From positions 1-6,441 of the forward strand of contig PWQG01000443.1 of the NCBI GenBank assembly GCA_003556835.1: 6,441 bases of DNA, written 5' to 3'. The notes beneath the pieces were generated by a model. It had not been told where the DNA came from. It saw only the letters and a program-made list of their open reading frames with translations, and did no database searches. Shown one piece after another: positions 1-5,681 of this stretch; position 1 is the first letter of the stretch; each line of letters starts with the position of its first letter. Source of the stretch: Gammaproteobacteria bacterium (GTDB taxonomy: Bacteria > Pseudomonadota > Gammaproteobacteria > Pseudomonadales > Pseudohongiellaceae). Both the position numbers and the translations under genes were made by a program.

Positions 1-2715
1 GAGCTGCACCGCACCGACCTGGTCGCCTCGCTGGCTGTGTCCGGCCCCATGTCCTTCAATGATCTGGAAACCTATGCCAGCGATATCGAAACCCAATTGT
101 TCCGACTCCCCGGTGTCGCGGACGTTGTTGTGCGCGGCCTGTCACAGCGCCAATGGCAGATCGAGATTTCCCGTGACAACCTGCGCCAGTTCAACCTGAG
201 CACGTCCGACATTGTCGCCACGATCCGTCGCCAGAATCTGGATATGCCACTTGGCACCATTGAAACGGCGCAACAGAATATCCAACTGCGTTTCGTCGAT
301 CAGCGACGCTCACCACGGGAGTTGATGGAGATCGCAGTGATCGGCGGCCCCTCCGGCGGCGAACTCACACTCGGGGATATCGCGCAGATTCGGGAAACCC
401 ATGAAAGGGAAGAGGAGCGCGTCACTTTCAACGGCCAACGTGCCATTGTCCTCGAGGTGCACAAGAGCCGTCATGATGACGCATTGCGGGTGATGGACGA
501 CCTTGAGACCTTCCGCCAGCAAGAGCTTGATCGACAGGACCACACCGTAAACCTGGACATCACCCAGGACATGACATCGATCGTCCGGGACCGGCTGCAA
601 ATGCTGGTGGAGAATGGCATCTTGGGCCTCCTGCTGGTCGGTGTTGTGCTCAGCCTCTTCTTCCGCCCACGCCTTGCTCTCTGGGCCCTGTTCGGACTTC
701 CCGCCGCTTTTGCGGGTGCCTTCGTTGTGATGGCATTGACCGGACTGTCCCTGAACATGATCACGCTGGTGGCACTACTGATGTCCATCGGCATCGTCAT
801 GGATGACGCCGTGGTGATCACCGAGAACATTGTCCGCGAATCCCAGGAAAGCACCTCGGCTCTGCAGGCAGCCATCGATGGCACCAACAGAATACTGCCC
901 GGCGTCCTGTCCTCCTTCCTGACCACAACCGCTGTGTTCCTGCCCCTGGCGTTTCTGGCGGGCGAATTGGGACGCGTTCTGGAGGTCTTGCCTGTCGTGC
1001 TGATTGCGGCACTGGCCGCCAGCCTCATAGAGGCATTCTGGATTCTGCCCCACCACCTGAAGGGCAGCCTTGCGGCCCGGCAACAGGAATCCCGCTTCCG
1101 GTCCTGGTTCAACCACCAGTTTGAACGGCTCCGTGAAATGGTGGGACAGATTGCCGACCGGGCCATCAGGATGCGCTATGGCGTACTGGCTCTCGTGCTA
1201 CTGATACTGTTCGGCTCAGCGGGGATTCTGGGCGGGGGTTACCTCAAACTGGAAGCCATGCCGGATATTGACGGGGATGTGCTGGAAGCGCGCATCCTCA
1301 TGCCTCAGGGAACCCCGTTCAACCGCACACAGCAGGTCGTGAGCCGGATCGAGAACGCCACCCGCGACCTGAACGCGGCGCTCACCCCGGAGCAAGCCGA
1401 TGGTCAGCCCCTGATCCGTAATACGCTGGTCCGCTACGGCCACCATCCGGGTGTCAACGAGCAAGGCCCCCATGTGGCCACTGTCATGATCGATCTGTTG
1501 ACTGCCGAGACCCGCAGCATTGGCCTCGACCAACTGATCGAGCGCTGGCATGAAGCAATAGGCACGCTTGAGGGCGTGATCAGCCTGAATATCCAGGAAC
1601 CCGGTTTCGGGCCGGCAGGGATTCCGATCGAAATACGACTGCAGGGGAACGATCTGGAGCAACTCAAGCAAGCCTCCACTGAGCTGTCCGCCATACTGGG
1701 CAGTTACCTAGGCACATTCAACGTACTGGATGATCTCCGTCCCGGCAAACCGCAACGCATCCTCTCTCTGCGGGAAGGAGCGCTACCCCTGGGCACCGGC
1801 GCCCGGGACGTCGCTGGCCAGATCCGTACCGGTCTGTTGGGTGACATTGTCGACACCATTCAACTCGGCGATCAGCGTATCGAGATTCTGCTTCGCCATG
1901 AGGATAGCGAACGCAACACCCTGGACTACCTGGACGATACTGTCATCATCAGCAATGACGGCCAAGCCATCCCGCTGTCCACAGTGGTCCAAATTGAAGA
2001 GGAGCGAACCTGGGGGCAGATCACCCGGATTGACGGGCAACGTACCGTCACCCTCTCTTCCAATATCGACAGCCGCGTGGCCAACGCCTCCGCTATCGTT
2101 GCAGATCTGCAAGCCTCGGTTTTTCCCCGGATCCGGGCCGAGTACCCGGGCGTCGATATTGTCGCGGAAGGGCAGACCGCTCGCTCCCGGGAAACCGGTC
2201 AGTCCATCGCGCGCGGCCTCCTCATCGGCCTGCTGGGCATCTTTCTCATCCTTTCATTTCAATTCCGCAACTACATCGAACCGGTGATCGTCATGATCTC
2301 CATTCCGGTGGCCTTCATGGGGGCCATCTGGGGTCATATCCTGATGGGCTACAATCTCTCCCTACCCTCCCTGATCGGTGCCGCATCGCTGGCCGGCATT
2401 GTTGTCAACAATGCCATCCTGCTGGTGCAATTCATAAAAATGCACCGGCGCAACGGGCTGGATGTCATCCAGGCCGCCGGCAAAGCGAGTCGTGACCGGT
2501 TCCGGGCCATCTTCATCACATCCACCACCACCATCGCCGGACTCCTGCCTCTGTTAGCAGAAACCAGCACTCAGGCCATGGCGGTGATACCCCTCGTGAT
2601 CTCCGTGGTCTTCGGATTGGTGGTATCGACGGTGGTGATCCTCATCGCCCTGCCCGCGTTCTATGTCATGCTCGATGACATGAACCTGACAAGCACACCA
2701 GGAGATACCGCATGA
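1..2715 (+). CDS. RND family efflux pump inner-membrane permease, 5'-truncated by the window edge
   Basis: The reading frame is open from base 1, so the real start lies to the left; about 904 codons are visible of the ~1,030 usual for the family, and roughly the first 120-130 residues are missing. RND permeases are proton-driven trimeric inner-membrane pumps that work with a periplasmic adaptor and an outer-membrane channel. Visible here are a periplasmic porter domain (codons 1-200), a membrane block with segments near codons 204-221, 224-247 and 250-275, a seventh segment near 395-412, a second porter/docking domain, and a C-terminal membrane block beginning near 740. The proton-relay pair Asp-Asp in TM4 is present (codons 268-269, bases 802-807, in IVMDDAVVITEN). 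In TM10 the position of AcrB Lys940 is Asn (VVNNAILLV, bases 2407-2412), as seen in a number of AcrB-like subfamilies. Substrate cannot be told from sequence. The adaptor gene is probably upstream, outside the window. Confidence 0.95.
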   Translation, partial: ELHRTDLVASLAVSGPMSFNDLETYASDIETQLFRLPGVADVVVRGLSQRQWQIEISRDNLRQFNLSTSDIVATIRRQNLDMPLGTIETAQQNIQLRFVDQRRSPRELMEIAVIGGPSGGELTLGDIAQIRETHEREEERVTFNGQRAIVLEVHKSRHDDALRVMDDLETFRQQELDRQDHTVNLDITQDMTSIVRDRLQMLVENGILGLLLVGVVLSLFFRPRLALWALFGLPAAFAGAFVVMALTGLSLNMITLVALLMSIGIVMDDAVVITENIVRESQESTSALQAAIDGTNRILPGVLSSFLTTTAVFLPLAFLAGELGRVLEVLPVVLIAALAASLIEAFWILPHHLKGSLAARQQESRFRSWFNHQFERLREMVGQIADRAIRMRYGVLALVLLILFGSAGILGGGYLKLEAMPDIDGDVLEARILMPQGTPFNRTQQVVSRIENATRDLNAALTPEQADGQPLIRNTLVRYGHHPGVNEQGPHVATVMIDLLTAETRSIGLDQLIERWHEAIGTLEGVISLNIQEPGFGPAGIPIEIRLQGNDLEQLKQASTELSAILGSYLGTFNVLDDLRPGKPQRILSLREGALPLGTGARDVAGQIRTGLLGDIVDTIQLGDQRIEILLRHEDSERNTLDYLDDTVIISNDGQAIPLSTVVQIEEERTWGQITRIDGQRTVTLSSNIDSRVANASAIVADLQASVFPRIRAEYPGVDIVAEGQTARSRETGQSIARGLLIGLLGIFLILSFQFRNYIEPVIVMISIPVAFMGAIWGHILMGYNLSLPSLIGAASLAGIVVNNAILLVQFIKMHRRNGLDVIQAAGKASRDRFRAIFITSTTTIAGLLPLLAETSTQAMAVIPLVISVVFGLVVSTVVILIALPAFYVMLDDMNLTSTPGDTA

Positions 2716-2753
2716 AACTGCGTAAACCCCACCACAGCTCATCAGGAATGTAG
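2712..2753 (+). CDS. 13-codon ORF overlapping the RND stop (possible remnant of a lost downstream gene)
   Basis: The RND gene ends in TGA at 2713-2715 and an ATG at 2712-2714 overlaps it (ATGA), the usual arrangement of translationally coupled operon genes. The frame that opens (MKLRKPHHSSSGM) closes at TAG 2751-2753. Two explanations fit: the overlap is chance, or this is the first few codons of a former downstream operon gene whose body was deleted. The positively charged MKLRK start would suit a signal peptide of a lost exported protein, but that is inference. A purine-rich AGGAGA at 2700-2705 sits at a workable distance upstream of the ATG. I do not claim a functional peptide. Confidence 0.25.
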   Translation: MKLRKPHHSSSGM

Positions 2754-2759
2754 TGGGTT
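2725..2759 (+). terminator. Weak inverted repeat after the RND gene
   Basis: AACCCCAC (2725-2732) can pair with GTGGGTT (2753-2759) with one bulged C, leaving a loop of about 20 nt. There is no following T-run, so it is a poor intrinsic terminator. A second perfect 6-bp repeat, TGGCGG (2776-2781) with CCGCCA (2792-2797), lies just after it and spans the stop of the convergent peptidase remnant. Either could help end transcription between two convergent genes, but the evidence is only pairing potential. Confidence 0.2.
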
Positions 2760-2784
2760 CCTCCCTCAGTGCTTGTGGCGGCAC

Positions 2785-3336
2785 TCACTGCCCGCCATGA
2801 ATCTTCACCCACTCGCTCAGCAAACGGACACCATAACCTGTGGCTCCCGGCGGGGTCACGCCATTGGCACTTTCAAAGAAGGCGTTGCCGGCAATGTCGA
2901 GATGCAGCCAGGGCGTATCGGCGGCAAAGTGCTGCAGGAATATGGCACCGGCCTTGTCGGTCTGCATCTGAAGAATCGAAGCTGCATTGGTTTTCAGGTT
3001 GTAACCGCCGGTGTCAAAGGTATTGCCCTTGCCAACCAGAGCGACGGGCTGATCATCATCATTCCCTTCCCAGTGCGCAATCACCAGATGCGCCTTGTGC
3101 TGGCTGCCCTGGCTGACACCATAGAGCGATCCCATACCGGCTTCCAGAATTTCCCCCGACCCGAAAATGGTGACTGTCACCCCGAGCGGCTCCAGTATCT
3201 CGCGCACGTATTCAGCAAACGCGGCGGGATAACCGTCGCTACCGGACAGATTGGTCAACTCACGAGCGTGGAAAACGCCCTCCGCCATGGCACGGAGGGC
3301 GCTGTACTGCTCCTCTGCCACAGCTTGTGAGTCCAC
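2785..3336 (-). pseudogene. Leucyl aminopeptidase (M17) remnant lacking N-terminal domain and catalytic centre
   Basis: The 183-residue frame aligns by eye with the catalytic domain of M17 leucyl aminopeptidases (about 460-500 residues), Mn/Zn exopeptidases that release N-terminal residues in the cytosol. Retained pieces are HARELTNL, the GMGSLYGVSQGSQ segment, LVGKGNTFDTGG (metal-binding Lys and Asp), the catalytic-Lys stretch YNLKTN, the Asp of QTDKAGA, and the C-terminal HLDIAGNAFF and GATGYGVRLL. Between QTDKAGA and IFLQHF (junction near base 2943) the family normally has some 150 more residues including NTDAEGR, which supplies two metal ligands and the catalytic Arg; here they are absent with the frame kept. 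The front is cut too: the frame starts at GTG 3336, has an in-frame TAG nine codons upstream, and the ~160-residue N-terminal domain is missing. No good ribosome site precedes GTG. It cannot be an active peptidase; a relic is the best reading. Confidence 0.85.
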
Positions 3337-3352
3337 CGTGAAATGGTATAGT
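3325..3352 (+). promoter_or_regulatory. Candidate sigma-70 promoter for the CPBP protease unit
   Basis: TTGTGA (3325-3330, four of six matches to TTGACA) and TATAGT (3347-3352, five of six matches to TATAAT) are separated by 16 bp. The -35 box lies inside the 5' end of the peptidase remnant on the opposite strand. Transcription would begin near 3359 and give a leader of about 130 nt before the protease start. This is pattern matching only. Confidence 0.4.
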
Positions 3353-3394
3353 TCATTTTCCTACCGAATGATGGAGGTCGCAGCCACATAGAAA

Positions 3395-3441
3395 GTACTG
3401 GCGGCATGATCACTGAACCCGCTCAGTACCGCAACGTTTTT
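3395..3441 (+). terminator. Bulged hairpin plus T-tract in the leader of the CPBP protease gene
   Basis: GTACTGGCGG (3395-3404) pairs with CCGC (3419-3422) and CAGTAC (3424-3429), giving ten base pairs interrupted by one bulged T at 3423, around a 14-nt loop. A TTTTT run follows at 3437-3441, seven bases after the stem. The gap is longer than in a canonical intrinsic terminator, so termination may be weak. Because it lies between the candidate promoter and the protease start, it could act as a leader attenuator, or it could simply end transcription from the left. Confidence 0.4.
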
Positions 3442-3481
3442 ACGGAGTGTTTGGGGTATTGATGTCAGCATTAGCCTGCCC

Positions 3482-3487
3482 AGGGAG
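3482..3487 (+). promoter_or_regulatory. Ribosome binding site that sets the CPBP protease start
   Basis: AGGGAG lies 4 nt before ATG 3492. The upstream in-frame candidates are weaker: GTG 3447 has no recognisable site, and ATG 3462 has only GGGG at short spacing. This favours ATG 3492, which also places the first membrane segment close to the N-terminus as usual for the family. Confidence 0.55.
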
Positions 3488-3491
3488 CCAC

Positions 3492-4313
3492 ATGAATAGT
3501 ACACCGGAACGTAGAACCAACAAGATGCATGGAATGGCACCGTATTACTATCTTTGCGGGGTGATCGGCTGGACCTGGGGATGGCTCGGGCTGGTGGTAT
3601 GGTTAGACATGCAACCTTTCGGTTTCCCGGGAGCGCTATTCATGTTGGCGGGAGGGCTAGGGCCGCTGTTTGTGTCCACGATTCTGGTAGGCCTGGGTTA
3701 CCGTGATCCAGAAATGGACGCAGACGCTTTTGCCTTTTTGTGCCGAGCCCTGGATCCGCGTCGCCTGGGTTTGCGTTGGTACGGTTTGATCCTTTTTCTT
3801 GTTCTGGTGCTGGCATTGGGGCCATTATTGTTTGATGCCGACGCACGGAGCGGATCATGGGCTACGGGCCCCTTGAGCTTTCTGCTCATCGGTCTGATTT
3901 TTGGTGCCCTGGAGGAACCTGGCTGGCGGGGCTATGCGCAGGAGGGTTTGCAACGCCGGCTACCTGTGCTGCTCGCAGCCGTGCTCATCGGGCTGTTCTG
4001 GGCTGGTTGGCACTTGCCACTGTTCTTTATTCCTGGGACCTATCAATACGGGTTGGGTCTGGGGACCAGTGAGTTCTGGGCCTTCCATATTGTACTTGTT
4101 CCCGGCTCCATTATTTATGCTTGGCTTTTCAACATTACCGGGCGAGTGATCTTTGCACCGGTGCTCTTTCATGGCGTGGGCAATCTGGCACGGGAACTGG
4201 CACCCGACACGGCTATTGGGCCTGCTATTTGGGTGGAGGTGGTGATGGCTTTGGCCGTGATTCTGCTGGCCTGGCGCTGGATGCTACGCCCGCACAACAC
4301 TAAAACAACATGA
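3492..4313 (+). CDS. CPBP family intramembrane metalloprotease (CAAX protease/Abi type)
   Basis: A 273-residue multi-pass membrane protein with about seven or eight hydrophobic segments (roughly residues 18-38, 45-67, 98-115, 127-140, 158-180, 197-214, 217-235 and 244-262). It carries the three family signatures in order: EEPGWR (Glu141, Glu142, Arg146), FWAGWH (Phe169, His174) and FHGVGN (His227, Asn231), the residues that form the metal site buried in the membrane. Bacterial members include prenyl-protein-protease relatives and bacteriocin-immunity/maturation proteins; the substrate here cannot be predicted. ATG 3492 is chosen for its AGGGAG site; in-frame starts at 3447 or 3462 would add 15 or 10 residues. 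Codons ending in T (ggt, ttt, gtt) appear more frequent than in the RND gene, which may point to different ancestry. Its stop TGA overlaps ATG 4310, suggesting translational coupling to the next ORF. Confidence 0.88.
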   Translation: MNSTPERRTNKMHGMAPYYYLCGVIGWTWGWLGLVVWLDMQPFGFPGALFMLAGGLGPLFVSTILVGLGYRDPEMDADAFAFLCRALDPRRLGLRWYGLILFLVLVLALGPLLFDADARSGSWATGPLSFLLIGLIFGALEEPGWRGYAQEGLQRRLPVLLAAVLIGLFWAGWHLPLFFIPGTYQYGLGLGTSEFWAFHIVLVPGSIIYAWLFNITGRVIFAPVLFHGVGNLARELAPDTAIGPAIWVEVVMALAVILLAWRWMLRPHNTKTT

Positions 4314-4474
4314 TAGAGCTCGGCATTATGCGGCCAGGAAAGATGTTTACACACGATCCCCTGGACGTCGGCGTGTTCGACCCGTCCATCCAGGGCAATA
4401 CCAGCAAATTCCTTGTGCTCTACCGCAAACAGGCAATTCTGGACGGTAGCACGACCTTCCATGATCAAGAGTGA
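4310..4474 (+). CDS. 54-residue protein of unknown function, coupled to both neighbours
   Basis: I do not recognise this protein. The frame opens at ATG 4310, overlapping the protease stop (ATGA, 4310-4313), and closes at TGA 4472-4474, overlapping the lipoprotein ATG (TGATG). In-frame ATGs at 4328 and 4343 are alternative starts, the last with AGGAA very close by. The product is soluble-looking, with no signal peptide, membrane segment or cysteine; its central part reads DPLDVGVFDPSIQGNTSKF and then LVLYRKQAILDG. From 4343 on, about 70% of codons end in G or C (30 of 43 by hand count), clearly better than the opposite-strand frame here, so translation is plausible. It could be a genuine small protein, or the 3' end of a larger gene whose front was replaced when the protease gene arrived. 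Confidence 0.45.
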   Translation: MIELGIMRPGKMFTHDPLDVGVFDPSIQGNTSKFLVLYRKQAILDGSTTFHDQE

Positions 4475-5589
4475 TGACTGTGCACAAAGCTTCTCTCCCG
4501 AACCACCTGCTTCGCCGCTTGCCCGTGCTGGCAGCTATTCTCGCACTCCCGCTGCTGACCGCCTGCAGCGGGGCGCCGTTAATCACCTCCTGCGAGCCGG
4601 CCGACGGCCTCACGCCGGACTGCCGATTCCAGAATCCCGAAGATCTGGTGGTCAGCCCCCAGGGGCAGTTCATCCTGGTCAGCCAGATGGGTGACATGGA
4701 GGGTGATTTGCCCGGTAATCTGGTGGCTCTCGCACCCGCCACTGGCGACATCCTGGCGCTCTTTCCGGTTGCGGACTCAGTGCAGCCTGCGCGAGGCTGG
4801 GGCGACGCGGCGTGCCGGCCGCCCGAGATCTACTCCCCGCATGGCATCGACCTGGAACAGCTGGATTCCGGCGTCCACGCGCTGTACGCGATCAATCACG
4901 CCGGTCGCGAATCGGTGGAAATGTTCGAAGTGCTGGAGGATGACCAGTCCGTCGAGCTGATCTGGCGCGGTTGCGTACTGGCTCCCGAGCATGGTTACTT
5001 CAATGACCTGGTGATACTGCGCAACGGCGATTTCTGGATCTCGCAGATGTTCCCGCGGCATGCCAACGTAATATGGGCCGCCCTGCGCATGCAATTCACC
5101 AGTTATGCGCCCGGCTACGCCTATCACTGGAGCCCCACCGGTGGCTTTGTCCGGCTACCGGGTACCGACGCGAAGTTCGCCAACGGCATCGAGAAATCGC
5201 CTGATGAGCGCCATGTGTTTCTCAACAGCTACTTCGGTAACGAACTGATCAAGGTGGATACCACCACCGGGAGCCGCCTGGGCAGTGTGAGCGTCGCCAG
5301 CCCCGACAATCTCTCCTGGTCACCCACCGGCGAATTGCTGGTCGCTTCCCATCACGCCTCGATACCCGAGATGCTGGCCTGCATGGATATCGACGAAGGC
5401 AACTGCGGATTCCGTTTCCAGATTGTCGCCGTGAACCCCGATACACTGGATGCCCGGGTACTGCTCGACCACGAAGGTCCGCCCATGGGCGCTGCCACGG
5501 TGGCCCTGCCGTTCGGGGATTCGGTGTATCTTGGCACCTTCGCTGGTGACCGTATCGCCCGGGTCAGCTCCGGGATTCTGGCACCATAG
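4474..5589 (+). CDS. Paraoxonase/SMP-30-like beta-propeller lipoprotein (putative lactonase or arylesterase)
   Basis: The 371-residue product begins with a lipoprotein signal: basic LLRR, a hydrophobic stretch, and lipobox LLTAC with Cys31, followed by Ser, which favours outer-membrane sorting. The rest resembles a PON-type six-bladed calcium propeller. By eye, PON1 residues have counterparts in order: Glu53/Asp54 in PEDLVVSPQG (Glu56, Asp57), His115 in SPHGIDL (His123), His134 in INHAG (His142), Asn168/Asp169 in FNDLV (Asn177, Asp178), Asn224 in FANGI (Asn237), and Asp269/Asn270 in SPDNLSW (Asp278, Asn279). The aromatic insertion after FNDLV (residues ~190-220) also matches PON rather than short SMP-30/gluconolactonases. 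PON enzymes hydrolyse lactones and aryl esters; the true substrate is unknown. Six further cysteines (40, 50, 114, 167, 303, 311) could form disulfides. Starts at GTG 4471 and GTG 4480 are also possible; the latter has AAGAG at good spacing. Probably cotranscribed with the two ORFs before it. Confidence 0.85.
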   Translation: MTVHKASLPNHLLRRLPVLAAILALPLLTACSGAPLITSCEPADGLTPDCRFQNPEDLVVSPQGQFILVSQMGDMEGDLPGNLVALAPATGDILALFPVADSVQPARGWGDAACRPPEIYSPHGIDLEQLDSGVHALYAINHAGRESVEMFEVLEDDQSVELIWRGCVLAPEHGYFNDLVILRNGDFWISQMFPRHANVIWAALRMQFTSYAPGYAYHWSPTGGFVRLPGTDAKFANGIEKSPDERHVFLNSYFGNELIKVDTTTGSRLGSVSVASPDNLSWSPTGELLVASHHASIPEMLACMDIDEGNCGFRFQIVAVNPDTLDARVLLDHEGPPMGAATVALPFGDSVYLGTFAGDRIARVSSGILAP

Positions 5590-5624
5590 GAGTATTCTGA
5601 CGATCGCGTATGTGCCCTGCGCCT

Positions 5625-5670
5625 CGTGACTGCGCGCACTGCAATCTGGCACGCGTCACGGCTTTGCCGT
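5625..5670 (+). other. Two overlapping inverted repeats between the lipoprotein and glycosyltransferase genes
   Basis: CGTGAC (5625-5630) is mirrored by GTCACG (5655-5660); after a bulged T the stem can continue with GCG/CGC and GC/GC around a mismatch. ACGGC (5658-5662), TTT and GCCGT (5666-5670) form a second short stem that shares bases 5658-5660 with the first, so the two cannot form together. Neither is followed by a T-run. They may end the upstream transcript or fold in the glycosyltransferase leader. I see no convincing promoter in the 92-bp gap 5590-5681. Confidence 0.3.
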
Positions 5671-5681
5671 AGCATACCCGC

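Noticed and set aside
471..1166. Long open frame on the minus strand (231 codons) inside the RND gene, and similar minus-strand frames at 310-600, 775-1116 and 1216-1671
   Set aside because: They lie antisense to a clearly recognisable RND transporter, and their translations are Arg/Ser/Ala-rich without any family motif, as expected of shadow frames in GC-rich coding DNA.
1730..2287. Plus-strand open frame of 185 codons overlapping the RND gene
   Set aside because: It is a +1-type shadow of the RND frame; its composition is unstructured (Ser, Pro, Arg rich) and the RND motifs are continuous in the other frame.
2773..3330. Plus-strand open frame of 185 codons
   Set aside because: It lies antisense to the M17 peptidase remnant, whose minus-strand translation shows recognisable family motifs; the plus-strand product shows none.
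3395..3441. Bulged hairpin considered as an integron attC site next to a cassette-like gene
   Set aside because: No flanking core sites of the RYYYAAC / GTTRRRY kind are placed as attC requires, no second site follows the protease gene, and no integrase is visible.
3337..3491. Gap between the peptidase relic and the protease considered as an insertion-sequence scar
   Set aside because: I see no terminal inverted repeats, target duplication or transposase fragment; only the promoter-like and hairpin elements already listed.
4169..4468. Minus-strand open frame of 99 codons across the end of the protease gene and the small ORF
   Set aside because: It overlaps the conserved end of the CPBP gene, and its third-position GC over 4343-4468 is lower than that of the plus-strand frame. 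No family was recognised.
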